DNA of 64,000 nt from positions 1,798,001 to 1,862,000 of the forward strand of contig NZ_JAICCF010000001.1 of assembly GCF_019492185.1 (NCBI RefSeq), written 5' to 3'. This document shows, piece after piece, positions 44,077 to 53,428 of the stretch; the stretch's first letter is position 1, and the number at the start of each line of letters is the position of its first letter. The position numbers and the translations under genes are program-made. The DNA is from Chitinophaga rhizophila. GTDB taxonomy: Bacteria > Bacteroidota > Bacteroidia > Chitinophagales > Chitinophagaceae. The notes below the pieces were generated by a model that did no database searches, was not told where the DNA came from, and worked only from the letters and a program-made list of their open reading frames with translations.

Positions 44077-45666
44077 ATGAATAATAGAAAATCTGTCACC
44101 GAAATTATCATCATACTATTGCCACTGCTGATCTTACAGGTTGCCTGCACCCGCAACTTTGAAAGTATCAACACCAACCCCTATGACATGTATGATGATG
44201 AACTACAGGGCGACTTCAGACTAATAGGCGACCCTTTAGTACAGGCTATGCTGAACATTTATGTCAGCAATGACGTATCAGTCACCCAGCTACAGCAGAA
44301 CCTGATGGGGGATGTGTTCTCCGGTTATATGATGACGCCCAGCCCCTTCCAGGATAACCGAAATAATATCACCTATGACCTGCTGGATAACTGGAATGAT
44401 GACGCCTGGCTGACTGCATACGGTAATGTAATGCCGAATTGCCGGTTTGTAATGGATAAATGCCGGGGCAGGTATCCCGACTTCTATGCATGGGCCAAAA
44501 TTATCCGGGTACTGGCCATGCATAGGGTAAGTGATATCTATGGTCCTATTATCTATACCCGGTATGCCATGATCAATGAGGACAGAAGTATTGATTACGA
44601 CACACAGGAAGAAGTATATAATGCCTTCTTCAAAGATCTCGATTCAGCGATTACTACCTTAAGCCAGTATATACCAACAGCGACGGACAACCGGTTCAGG
44701 AGGTTTGACCTGTCTTACAACGGCGATTATACCAAATGGATCAAACTGGCCAATACTATACGACTACGCCTGGCACTACGCATTTCTGCTGCTGACCCGG
44801 TTAGGGCCAGGCAAGAAGGAGAAGCGGCACTCAACCAGACATATGGACTTCTTTATAATACGGAAGACAATTTTAATATCAGTATTGCTCCTGTTACCCA
44901 CCCGCTGAATGTAATCTGTAACTCCTGGAATGATATCAGGATGGGGGCACCAATGGAATCTTTCCTCTGCGGATACCGGGATCCCAGGTTGCCTCATTAT
45001 TTCGTACCTGCCGATACAAAAGACTCTATTTACCATGGTATCCGCAACGGTATCACCATTACAAGCAAGGATATCTATGCAGGATTCTCCAAACTGGCAT
45101 GGCAGCCCTCCCGGATACAGCTATGTACTGCCTCAGAAGCCTTCTTCCTGAAAGCAGAAGCGGCACTTTACTCCTGGAAAGGTGCAGGCGATGCACAAGA
45201 GAACTATGAGAAAGGCATCTACGCCTCGTTCAGACAATATAACCTCACAAATGCTTACCACCGTTACGTAAACGATGATACGCTGAAGCCTAAACCCTAC
45301 ACAGATCCTCAAAATCCTGTCAATAATATACCCGAAGGCAGCGTATACCTTAGCCAGTGTACCATCAGATGGAATGAGCAAGCACCCGAACATGAAAAGC
45401 TGGAACGTATCATTACCCAAAAGTGGATTGCTGTATTCCCTGACGGACAAGAGGCCTGGTCTGAATTTCGGCGCACCGGTTACCCGAAATTATTTCCGAT
45501 AGTTATAAATAACAGTGGCGGAAAAATACCTTCTTCCTCATTTATTCGCCGCATTCCCTTCATTCAATTTGAATACGCTACCAACCCTGCAGGCGTGAAA
45601 CGCGCTATCAGCAAGCTTCGCGGAGAAGACAACGGAGGCATCAGATTATGGTGGGATAGAAAGTAA
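44077..45666 (+). CDS. SusD/RagB-family surface lipoprotein
   Basis: 529-aa lipoprotein partner of the STN-SusC. Lipobox LQVAC near 20-24 after a long hydrophobic N terminus. Typical SusD-like 2 blocks are MHRVSDIYGPIIYTRYA, WIKLANTIRLRLALRISA and QEAWSEFRRTGYPKLFP. It lies 13 bp after susC. Downstream is a 334-bp spacer and a second pair of the same kind, which could be transcribed together or separately. Confidence 0.92.
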   Translation: MNNRKSVTEIIIILLPLLILQVACTRNFESINTNPYDMYDDELQGDFRLIGDPLVQAMLNIYVSNDVSVTQLQQNLMGDVFSGYMMTPSPFQDNRNNITYDLLDNWNDDAWLTAYGNVMPNCRFVMDKCRGRYPDFYAWAKIIRVLAMHRVSDIYGPIIYTRYAMINEDRSIDYDTQEEVYNAFFKDLDSAITTLSQYIPTATDNRFRRFDLSYNGDYTKWIKLANTIRLRLALRISAADPVRARQEGEAALNQTYGLLYNTEDNFNISIAPVTHPLNVICNSWNDIRMGAPMESFLCGYRDPRLPHYFVPADTKDSIYHGIRNGITITSKDIYAGFSKLAWQPSRIQLCTASEAFFLKAEAALYSWKGAGDAQENYEKGIYASFRQYNLTNAYHRYVNDDTLKPKPYTDPQNPVNNIPEGSVYLSQCTIRWNEQAPEHEKLERIITQKWIAVFPDGQEAWSEFRRTGYPKLFPIVINNSGGKIPSSSFIRRIPFIQFEYATNPAGVKRAISKLRGEDNGGIRLWWDRK

Positions 45667-46000
45667 CTTTTTTTTCTGTTCGCATGGTACCATTGTAATT
45701 TCCGCACGACACCTCTTTATGTGCAGGATATTTCCTGTTGAGACACAAAGGGACAAGGCCGCACATCACGTAATGAACATGTAACTAATAATCAGATTAA
45801 CGAATTGCAACACAACAATTACGAGCGTGAAAAACGTATCGATATGCATTGGTATGCCGTTCATCAACCAAAGTAAAAACGTATCGCAGAAATAGTATAG
45901 ATGGCTTCTGGACAAAAGAATGTATGGATGCATCCCGGCATCCAGATGCCCGTACTATGTCAAAAAAAAGGGTTAAACAATTCAACCAAAAGGAGTATCT
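45667..46000. other. Spacer between the two susC/susD pairs
   Basis: 334 bases without a gene. It holds the 12-base direct repeat AAAAACGTATCG at 45830-45841 and 45875-45886 (45 bp apart, about four helical turns plus), ATGGTACCAT at 45684-45693, a T8 run just after the upstream stop, and AAAGGAG, a Shine-Dalgarno-like site, 6-7 nt before the susC ATG. A promoter for the second pair is likely, but no TAnnTTTG box is obvious. Confidence 0.55.
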
Positions 46001-49000
46001 ATGAGAAGTACACTACGCTTTAACAAAGCATGCGTTACTGCAGGAGTCATGCTTGGTCTGATGCTTACGGAAGGCATACAGACTGCCTACGCAGCTCCAA
46101 CGCCCCTCTCCAGCATGAGGCAGCAGAAGCAGGTAAGGGGTGTCGTGCGAGACAAAAACGGCAATCCCATCCCAGGCGTTAACATCCAGGTTAAAAACAC
46201 CACAACAGGTACTGCGACCGGCGCAGACGGAAAATTTGTTATCTCTGTTAAATCCCCGTCAGACATTCTGATATTCAGGTTTATCGGTTACCTCACACAA
46301 GAAGTTCCTGCCGGAGACCAGTCATCCATTGACATTACCCTGCTGGAAGATGTGGCCAACATCAACGAAGTAGTTGTAACGGCATTAGGTATACGTAAAG
46401 AAGCTCGTAGTAACGGCTATGCTGTATCTAAAGTACAAGGCGCTGATATGACCAAAGCCAGGGAAATCAGCGTAGCCAACGGACTCGTTGGCCGTGTTGC
46501 TGGTGTGAACAGCGCACCTCCTGCTACTGGCCCCGGCGGCTCATCCCGCGTAACTATCAGAGGTAACTCTTCTCTGAGCGGGGCTAACCAACCACTCTAT
46601 GTAGTGAACGGTATCCCTATGCATAACGCTAACCTCGGCTCTGCCGGTAAATGGGGCGGTACTGACTTAGGCGACGGTATATCCAGCATTAATCCTGATG
46701 ATATTGAAGATATGACCATCCTCAAAGGCGCTGCTGCCTCTGCACTGTATGGTCAGCGTGGCGTGAACGGGGTTATTCTCATCACCACCAAATCCGGTAA
46801 AGCCGGCCAGATGCGCGTTGAACTCAACAGCAACGTAACTGTAGAAAAGGCAAATGACTTCCTGGACTTCCAGGATGTATACGGCCAGGGTATCAAAGGC
46901 GCTAAGCCTACTGATAAGCAGTCAGCCCTTAACAGTGGCCTCTCCAGCTGGGGAAGCAAACTGGATGGCTCTGCCACTACCCTTTTTGATGGTGTGGCAC
47001 ACCCTTACTCCAAACAGGGCGACCGCATGAAAGACTTCTATAAAACAGGTTCAACATTCAGTAATACCCTGTCAGTAGCCGGTGGCAGCGATAAAACTAC
47101 CTATCGTGTAGCTGTCGGAGATCTTCGCAACAAAGGTATCTACCCTAACACTGAATACATCCGCAATAACGTTAACATCGACCTGAACTATAAGCTTTCT
47201 GATAAATTCAGCGGACAAACAAACGTTATCTATACTAAAGAAATAACAAACAACCGCTCTAACCTCAGCGATGCCCCTGGTAATGGTAACTATGCTATTG
47301 CATTCCTGCCTGCCAACGTAGCAGCCAGCTACCTGGAACCAGGCTATGATGCCCAGTTCAAAGAACTGGTATATACCAGCGATCTGTTCAGCACCAATCC
47401 CTTCTTTGCAGCCAACCGCTTCAGAAATAATACAAAGAAAGATCGTGTGCTGGGCGTAACCAGTCTGCGATACACACCTGTTCCCTGGTTATTCATACAG
47501 GCGCGTGTGGCCAATGACTACTTCGGATTCAACGCAACATCCATCACTCCTACCGGTACCGCCTACCGCCCTGCCGGCAGCCTTGACCTGGAAAGAAACC
47601 GTCAGTTCAACGAAACCAACATAGACGCATTGCTGGGTATCAATAAAGACATCACCAGCAAGTTATCACTGAGCTTTAACGCCGGCGCAAACCTGCTGAA
47701 GAAAACTGATAAAGTCAATGATGTAACTGCCTCTAACTTCGCCTTTCCTTTTGTATACAACCCGGCTACAGCCGCTACCAAAAACAGCTCGATTATCCAG
47801 TATAATAAAGAAGTACACTCTGTATACGGATCACTGGAACTGGCATGGAACAGCACCCTGTATCTGAACGTCACTGATCGTAATGACTGGAGCAGCACAT
47901 TGCCTAAACAAAACAACTCTTACAACTACCCTTCTGTAAGCGCTTCCTATGTTTTCTCTGAAACTATCAAAACAAACTGGCTCAGCTTCGGTAAACTGAG
48001 AGCTGGCTTTGCACAGGTAGGTGGCGACGCAGATGAATATAAAACTGCACTCTACTATAGCACACTGGGTAACACCATCAATGGCGTACCGCTAGGTGAA
48101 ATAGAAAGCAAAATTCCTAACAGTGCGCTAAAACCACTGAAAGTTAAAGAGGTGGAAGTGGGTGCAGAAGTGAAATTGCTCGACAACCGCATATTCGCTG
48201 ACTTCAGCTGGTACAATAAACAGGCCTCCAACGATATCGTTACTGCCACTGTATCCTCTGGTTCAGGGTATACCAGCGCGCTGGTAAACGTCGGTAAACT
48301 GGAGAACAGAGGTATTGAAGTAATGGTTGGTGGTACGCCTGTCAAATCAGCCAACTTCTCCTGGACAACTACCTTCAACTTTGCACATAACAAAAACAAG
48401 GTTATTCAGCTGGCAGAAGGTCAGGGTTCCATGCTGGTAGAAGGCGGCGAATCCCGTACTGAAGATGGCTTCATCAACCACGTAGTTGGTCTGCCGTACT
48501 CACAAATCATGGTGTATGATTTCAAACGTAATGAGAAAGGTGAGATGATTGTGGATGCATCAGGTATTCCACAGCGCACAGATGCCCTCATTGCTCAGGG
48601 TACAGGTGTTGCGCCTTATACAGGAGGATGGAGCAACGAAGTGTCTTACGGCAGGTTACACCTTAGTTTCCTGATTGACTTTAAAGCCGGTGGTAAGATC
48701 TATTCCGGTACAAATGCCAACGCATATAGCTATGGTCTTCACAAGGAAACCCTGGCAGGACGTGAAGGCGGTGTGGTAGTAACTGGTGTAACCGAGGGCG
48801 GCGAAGCTAAAACAACTACTATCGTTGCGGATGATTATTACAACAGACTGGCCTCTATCTCTGCACTTCAGGTATACAAGTCGGACTTTATAAAGTTCCG
48901 ATCACTGGCGCTGACTTACGATTTCTCCAGAAAAGCATTACATGAAAAGCTGAATGGCATCAGTATCTCCCTGGTAGGCCGTAACCTTTTCTACTTCAAA

Positions 49001-49120
49001 AAGTCTACGCCTAACATCGATCCTGAATCCAACTACAGCAACAGTAACGCACAGGGACTGGAGTATGCAGGTCTGCCTACCACCCGCTCTTTTGGTGTGA
49101 ACCTGAATGTTAAATTCTAA
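46001..49120 (+). CDS. SusC/RagA-family TonB-linked outer membrane receptor
   Basis: 1039-aa transporter without STN domain. Signal peptide about 1-31, carboxypeptidase-like domain (about 43-125, VRDKNGNPIPGVNIQVKN), INEVVVTALGIRKEARSNGY, plug (PLYVVNGIPMHN and ILKGAAASALYGQRGVNGVILI) and barrel ending NVKF. The AAAGGAG site before its ATG is unusual for Bacteroidota, which mostly do without Shine-Dalgarno pairing, and may support strong translation. It is paired with the susD 11 bp downstream. Confidence 0.95.
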   Translation: MRSTLRFNKACVTAGVMLGLMLTEGIQTAYAAPTPLSSMRQQKQVRGVVRDKNGNPIPGVNIQVKNTTTGTATGADGKFVISVKSPSDILIFRFIGYLTQEVPAGDQSSIDITLLEDVANINEVVVTALGIRKEARSNGYAVSKVQGADMTKAREISVANGLVGRVAGVNSAPPATGPGGSSRVTIRGNSSLSGANQPLYVVNGIPMHNANLGSAGKWGGTDLGDGISSINPDDIEDMTILKGAAASALYGQRGVNGVILITTKSGKAGQMRVELNSNVTVEKANDFLDFQDVYGQGIKGAKPTDKQSALNSGLSSWGSKLDGSATTLFDGVAHPYSKQGDRMKDFYKTGSTFSNTLSVAGGSDKTTYRVAVGDLRNKGIYPNTEYIRNNVNIDLNYKLSDKFSGQTNVIYTKEITNNRSNLSDAPGNGNYAIAFLPANVAASYLEPGYDAQFKELVYTSDLFSTNPFFAANRFRNNTKKDRVLGVTSLRYTPVPWLFIQARVANDYFGFNATSITPTGTAYRPAGSLDLERNRQFNETNIDALLGINKDITSKLSLSFNAGANLLKKTDKVNDVTASNFAFPFVYNPATAATKNSSIIQYNKEVHSVYGSLELAWNSTLYLNVTDRNDWSSTLPKQNNSYNYPSVSASYVFSETIKTNWLSFGKLRAGFAQVGGDADEYKTALYYSTLGNTINGVPLGEIESKIPNSALKPLKVKEVEVGAEVKLLDNRIFADFSWYNKQASNDIVTATVSSGSGYTSALVNVGKLENRGIEVMVGGTPVKSANFSWTTTFNFAHNKNKVIQLAEGQGSMLVEGGESRTEDGFINHVVGLPYSQIMVYDFKRNEKGEMIVDASGIPQRTDALIAQGTGVAPYTGGWSNEVSYGRLHLSFLIDFKAGGKIYSGTNANAYSYGLHKETLAGREGGVVVTGVTEGGEAKTTTIVADDYYNRLASISALQVYKSDFIKFRSLALTYDFSRKALHEKLNGISISLVGRNLFYFKKSTPNIDPESNYSNSNAQGLEYAGLPTTRSFGVNLNVKF

Positions 49121-49131
49121 AATCCGGAATA

Positions 49132-50718
49132 ATGAAATCTCTCCATAAACTCATACTTGTACTTTGCCTGCCAGCGCTGTTACTGGCTCCGGCATGTACC
49201 AAGAACTTTGAAGACATCAACACTGACAAAAACAAGTCTGGCGAAGCCAGCGGCGTACCCGAATATAACTTCTCCCGCGCCTTGCTGGAATATACAGGCA
49301 ACAGCGATTACAGCTATGAAACATGGCGTGTTAACATCATCTACTGCGCAATGATGATGCAACAGCTGTCTAATGTAAGCTGGTATGCCGGCGATAAATA
49401 CCTGCAAAACGAAGGCTGGGCAGCTTCTTACTTTGAACGCGCCTATCCTGATCAGATCAAATACATCACGGATGTAGTCAGAGTAACCAAGGATAATCCC
49501 TTCCAGGCTAACCTGTACAACATCAGCCGTATTGCAAAGGTTATGATCTTTCACAGGCTGACAGACATCTACGGCGATATTCCTTATTCTGAAGCAGGTA
49601 AAGGTTACAGCGACAGAAACTTCACACCTAAATATGATGCACAGCAGGACATTTACCTGGACATGCTGAAAGAACTGGATGAAGCGGCCAAAGCATTGGA
49701 TGCTACCAAACCATTACCTGGACCCGGCGACCTGATATACAATAAAGGCGGTTCCCAGAATGGTACGCAGATAGTTGCCAGCTGGAGAAAACTAGCTTAC
49801 TCACTAATGCTGCGCCTGTCTATGCGCCTCACCAAAAGAGACGAAGCAGCTGCAAAAACCTGGGCTGAAAAAGCATATGACGGCGGACTATTTGCCTCTA
49901 ACGAAGACAATGCCTTTATCATACATGATGCTACTGGTGGCAGAACTACGGTGAACAGGGTGAGCAACATCCTCTCGGGTGAGTGGAATGCTATTAATAC
50001 TCCCGGCGAAGCCAGCATCAGTAAGACCTTCATGGATTTCCTGAAAAACAACAATGATCCACGCCTGCAATACATCGCAGTAGTACCTGCCAGCAACAGT
50101 GAAGTACCTGCCGACCAGCTGGGCATGCCTAATGGCTATGATACCAATGGCAGCAGCAGTCCTACAGATATTTCCAAAGCACCCGGATACCCTGGTGACC
50201 TGAAGAAATATTCAGTGCTTAACAAGAATGTCTTGCTGAGATTAAACGGCCCTTCCTTCCTAATCACTTATGCACAGACAGAACTGTTACTGGCAGAAGC
50301 GGCAAAAAGAGGCTGGGATGTAGGCGCGAATGCAGCTACTCACTATAATAATGGTGTAAGAGCAGCTATGAAACAACTGGCGCAGTATAGTGCAACAGCA
50401 GCGATCAGTGATGCTGATATCCAGGCGTATCTAACTGCACATCCGTACACTGATGCGGATGGATATAATCAGATCAATACGCAATACTGGGCAGCAAGCC
50501 TGCTTGACTGGTATGAATCATGGGCAAACTGGCGCAGAAGCGGTTATCCGCAGCTGACACCTGTAAACTATGTAGGCAATGCTACAGGTGGAAAGATTCC
50601 ACGCAGAATGCTGTACCCATCTACAGAGTTAGCCTCTAACCCTACTAATTACCAGGAAGCCATTACAAGACAAGGCACAAATGCTTTGACCACTCCCGTG
50701 TGGTGGGATAAGCAATAA
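49132..50718 (+). CDS. SusD/RagB-family surface lipoprotein
   Basis: 528-aa SusD-like 2 lipoprotein; lipobox LAPAC near 18-22 after MKSLHKLILVLCLPALL. Blocks: FHRLTDIYGDIPYSEAGKGY, WRKLAYSLMLRLSMRLTK and YESWANWRRSGYPQLTPV. It begins 11 bp after susC. It closes the FecI/FecR locus; a hairpin follows. Confidence 0.92.
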   Translation: MKSLHKLILVLCLPALLLAPACTKNFEDINTDKNKSGEASGVPEYNFSRALLEYTGNSDYSYETWRVNIIYCAMMMQQLSNVSWYAGDKYLQNEGWAASYFERAYPDQIKYITDVVRVTKDNPFQANLYNISRIAKVMIFHRLTDIYGDIPYSEAGKGYSDRNFTPKYDAQQDIYLDMLKELDEAAKALDATKPLPGPGDLIYNKGGSQNGTQIVASWRKLAYSLMLRLSMRLTKRDEAAAKTWAEKAYDGGLFASNEDNAFIIHDATGGRTTVNRVSNILSGEWNAINTPGEASISKTFMDFLKNNNDPRLQYIAVVPASNSEVPADQLGMPNGYDTNGSSSPTDISKAPGYPGDLKKYSVLNKNVLLRLNGPSFLITYAQTELLLAEAAKRGWDVGANAATHYNNGVRAAMKQLAQYSATAAISDADIQAYLTAHPYTDADGYNQINTQYWAASLLDWYESWANWRRSGYPQLTPVNYVGNATGGKIPRRMLYPSTELASNPTNYQEAITRQGTNALTTPVWWDKQ

Positions 50719-50766
50719 AAATTCTCGTATAGCCATCTATACCGCTATAAAAAAAGCAGCAATAAC

Positions 50767-50792
50767 AAGCCGGACTTGTCGAGGTCCGGCTT
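50767..50792. terminator. Terminator between susD and the esterase gene
   Basis: 9-bp GC-rich stem (50767-50775 with 50784-50792), then TTACTTATTT on the plus strand. It lies about 50 nt after the susD stop and faces a converging gene. Confidence 0.7.
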
Positions 50793-50869
50793 TTACTTAT
50801 TTAATACAGCGATGTGGTGGCAGACCGTTTATGCAGAAAGGCCTTCCTGCTTATCAGCAGGTACGTATA

Positions 50870-51679
50870 CTACTTGAAAAAGCGGTGGAAATAAAATAAC
50901 TGATACATGATGGAATTACTCCAGTACTCCCAGGTATGCGCACCTGCACGTTCAATATAATCATGCGCAATACCCTGCTCCAGCATCCGCTGATGCAACT
51001 GGCGATTCACATCAATAAAGAAATCTTTGACACCACAGTCAATAATGATTGACAGCGAATCACTCTTCAAACGGGATAACTGATTTACAACTACATGCTG
51101 GTCCCAGTTGGCGGCATGCGCTTTATATGAACCCAGCTTCTGTGACAGCTCCCAATTATTAGGGAAAGGGCGTACATCCACACCTCCGCTCATACTGCCG
51201 GCAGCGCCAAAAGTTTCCTGATGACGAATAGCCAGGTACAATGCACCATGCCCGCCCATACTCAGTCCGGTGATAGCACGGCTTTCACGGGATGCTTTTG
51301 TACGGTAGTTAGCATCTATAAATGAGGGTATTTCTTTCCCGACATACGTTTCAAAACGAATGGCACTGTCTACCGGACTATCCAGGTACCAGCTGTTATA
51401 GCCTCCATCGGGACATACCAGTATCATCTGATAGGCGTCTGCTACTGCGGCTATAGCTGGTATCTTCGTGATATAATTGCTATAATTGCCACTATGCCCG
51501 TGCAGGATGTATACTACCGGATAACGCTGCTGCTTATCCTGGTAACTGTCTGGCGTAATGACCACACATTTCAGACTTTTGTGCATAGCCTTGCTATAGA
51601 TCGCAACTGTATCCACTTTTGCGGCATTGGCACTGAAAAAGCCCAGCAAAAGCAGCACACTTCCTAACATATACTTCAT
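50870..51679 (-). CDS. Secreted alpha/beta-hydrolase esterase (esterase D / CE1-like)
   Basis: 269-aa esterase with a signal peptide (MKYMLGSVLLLLGFFSANA). Oxyanion block YILHGHSGNYSNY (about 57-69), nucleophile elbow GLSMGG (S140), acidic residue in IIDCGVKDFFID and the histidine in AGAHTWEYW near the C terminus form a full catalytic triad. The family includes acetyl- and feruloyl-esterases (CE1) and S-formylglutathione hydrolases; a signal peptide favours removal of ester groups from glycans outside the cytoplasm. It is next to, and convergent with, the FecI/FecR SusCD locus, so a linked role is possible but not shown. Confidence 0.88.
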   Translation of the reverse strand: MKYMLGSVLLLLGFFSANAAKVDTVAIYSKAMHKSLKCVVITPDSYQDKQQRYPVVYILHGHSGNYSNYITKIPAIAAVADAYQMILVCPDGGYNSWYLDSPVDSAIRFETYVGKEIPSFIDANYRTKASRESRAITGLSMGGHGALYLAIRHQETFGAAGSMSGGVDVRPFPNNWELSQKLGSYKAHAANWDQHVVVNQLSRLKSDSLSIIIDCGVKDFFIDVNRQLHQRMLEQGIAHDYIERAGAHTWEYWSNSIMYQLFYFHRFFK

Positions 51680-51804
51680 ATCGTGAATTTTGCATTAAAA
51701 TAAGCTGTTTACCCGAAGCGTACAAATTCACCTTCCGGTTACTACCCTATCCCTGCCGTTTGCATATTACCAGATATGCATACCTATCCACTTAAAAAAC
51801 GGAC

Positions 51805-51835
51805 TTGGCCGTTCAATAACTTTTAATTAGATTTG
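51805..51835 (+). promoter_or_regulatory. Promoter of the SPFH / ribbon-helix-helix operon
   Basis: TAGATTTG (51828-51835) matches the -7 box and TTG (51805-51807) lies 20 nt upstream as the -33 element. The gene starts 31 nt after the -7 box. Confidence 0.65.
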
Positions 51836-51855
51836 ATATCATTTTGATATCAAAA
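51832..51855. promoter_or_regulatory. Tandem GATATC operator candidate
   Basis: TTTGATATCAT is followed immediately by TTTGATATCAA, two 11-bp units in tandem. The second is part of a perfect 14-bp palindrome TTTTGATATCAAAA (51842-51855). The elements cover the -7 box and expected start point. The operon encodes a ribbon-helix-helix protein, the type of factor that binds such spaced sites. Confidence 0.55.
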
Positions 51856-51865
51856 CAAGATTAAC

Positions 51866-52741
51866 ATGGAAAAGATCATTAAACCCGTCTCCGGCTACCT
51901 GGCAATCTTCCTTGCTCTTGTAAGCCTGCTTGCTGCCCTCATACTTTTTATCTGGTCTTCAGCACAAGGCATTGGCTCTTACGCCTTCTTTGCCAGCATC
52001 TTTTTCCTGGCAGGCATATTTATCCTGAAAGGAGTAATCATCGTCAACCCTAATCACTCCCGTGTATTAACCTTCTTTGGTAAATACATCGGCACTGTAA
52101 AAGAAAACGGTTTAATGTGGGTAAACCCGTTATATAAAACAGCTCACCTGTCCCTGAGAGCCCATAACCATAACGGGCAACAGCTGAAAGTGAATGATAA
52201 ACTGGGTAATCCGATAGAAATTGCCGCTGTAACTGTATGGCGGGTGAAGGATACTTACAAGGCTTCTTTTGAGGTGGATAACTACCTCCAGTATGTGAAT
52301 GTGCAGAGTGAAGCGGCGGTACGTCACCTGGCAGTAAGCTATTCTTATGACAGAATGGAAGATAATGAATCTTCCGAAGACATTACCCTGCGGGATGGTG
52401 GCGACAAAGTAAATGAGATGCTGGAAAAAGAACTGAATGAACGCCTGAGCCCAGCCGGTATTAGTGTACTGGAAGCGCGTATCAGTCACCTGGCCTATGC
52501 GCCGGAAATTGCGGGCGCTATGCTACAGCGCCAACAGGCAACTGCTATCGTAGCAGCGCGTACCAAGATCGTTGAAGGTGCTGTAGGAATGGTAGAACTG
52601 GCCCTGGACAGATTATCCCAGAAAGATATTGTTGTACTGGATGAAGAACGTAAGGCAGCAATGGTTTCCAATCTGCTTGTCGTACTTTGCGGTGAATCGA
52701 AAGTAGCACCTGTGGTTAATACAGGTACCCTTCATCAATAA
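51866..52741 (+). CDS. SPFH/band 7 domain membrane protein
   Basis: 291-aa protein with two N-terminal hydrophobic segments (about 13-33 and 38-58) and then an SPFH domain: [23 protein letters not shown] at about 64-86, [12 protein letters not shown] and [32 protein letters not shown]. Bacterial SPFH proteins assemble large membrane platforms and often go with proteases or stress responses. The next gene, 17 bp downstream, encodes a small Arc-like DNA-binding protein, a pairing I have seen noted in many bacteria; its meaning is not settled. Confidence 0.9.
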   Translation: MEKIIKPVSGYLAIFLALVSLLAALILFIWSSAQGIGSYAFFASIFFLAGIFILKGVIIVNPNHSRVLTFFGKYIGTVKENGLMWVNPLYKTAHLSLRAHNHNGQQLKVNDKLGNPIEIAAVTVWRVKDTYKASFEVDNYLQYVNVQSEAAVRHLAVSYSYDRMEDNESSEDITLRDGGDKVNEMLEKELNERLSPAGISVLEARISHLAYAPEIAGAMLQRQQATAIVAARTKIVEGAVGMVELALDRLSQKDIVVLDEERKAAMVSNLLVVLCGESKVAPVVNTGTLHQ

Positions 52742-52758
52742 CCTGGTAAATAAAGGGT

Positions 52759-52944
52759 ATGGCGGATAAGAAAACATTTGTACTAAGAATTGATACCCAG
52801 ACGTATGAGGCTATTGAAAAATGGGCTGCGGATGAATTTCGTAGCATCAACGGCCAGCTGGAATGGATCATTCACCGTGCATTGAAAGAAGCAGGACGGT
52901 CCGTAAAGAAAGGACCTGAGAAACCGAAAAAAGACGGTCAGTAA
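52759..52944 (+). CDS. Arc-like ribbon-helix-helix DNA-binding protein
   Basis: 61 aa. The pattern KKTFVLRIDTQTYEAIEKWA (beta strand and first helix) followed by DEFRSINGQLEWIIHRALKEA (second helix) is the Arc/MetJ fold, which dimerises and puts the paired strands into the major groove. A basic tail (KKGPEKPKKDGQ) follows. It is 17 bp after the SPFH gene and ends the operon before a terminator. It probably represses its own operon at the GATATC elements; that is inference. Confidence 0.85.
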   Translation: MADKKTFVLRIDTQTYEAIEKWAADEFRSINGQLEWIIHRALKEAGRSVKKGPEKPKKDGQ

Positions 52945-53006
52945 GGAAAACGCTACAGGAAAAGTTAGCAGTTATCCGGTAACTACCCTTTAAAAGGCTT
53001 AGAAAT

Positions 53007-53042
53007 AAAAAGGCCTGGTCTCATGGCAGATCAGGCCTTTTT
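53007..53042 (+). terminator. Terminator of the SPFH operon
   Basis: 11-bp stem AAAAAGGCCTG/CAGGCCTTTTT with a 14-nt loop and a TTTTTTT run at the plus-strand end, 60 nt after the operon's last stop codon. Confidence 0.85.
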
Positions 53043-53161
53043 TGCGTCTGGCCCCCTCCCATCTCCAACCTGGCCTCCTTTTGACGCGGTAAAGCTGTCA
53101 GAACCCGTTGGAAAGCCTGTCTGATAAGGTCTTGTCTTTTACATTTTCTCCTCACCATAAG

Positions 53162-53216
53162 GTCACCAAAAGGGCACTTCAATATCCCGGGGATATTGAA
53201 GTGCCCTTTTGGTGAC
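53162..53216. repeat. 27-bp perfect inverted repeat
   Basis: Arms 53162-53188 and 53190-53216 are perfectly complementary with a single G between them. There is no T-tract, so it is not a normal intrinsic terminator. Confidence 0.9.
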
Positions 53217-53314
53217 GGATAAGTGAACCGTTAACATGGATGCCAGAGCGTTATCAGGCGGTAGCCCGGCAATGAAAAGGCCGGGAGATAGTAACCGGAT
53301 GGCCATTTGCAGCA

Positions 53315-53359
53315 AATAAGAAAGCCGCCTCAACATACTGTTGAGACGGCTTTCTTATT
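53315..53359. terminator. Bidirectional terminator after the M1 peptidase gene
   Basis: 20 base pairs with one internal C/A mismatch (53315-53335 with 53339-53359), 3-nt loop, A/T-rich ends on both strands. Read on the minus strand it lies 70 nt past the M1 gene. Confidence 0.75.
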
Positions 53360-53428
53360 ATATATTATTCTGGTCTGTAACCTGCTGCATACCAACAGCA
53401 GATACTACCTGAATGAGAAATCCTGGTT

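Larger units (their letters stand above)
52945..53428. other. Spacer with three strong hairpins
   Basis: About 480 bases without a gene. It contains hairpins at 53007-53042, 53162-53216 and 53315-53359, and little else. The sequence between them shows no coding pattern that I can support. Confidence 0.6.

Noticed and set aside
53162-53216. Insertion sequence end
   Set aside because: The repeat arms are adjacent with one base between; there is no transposase gene and no target duplication.
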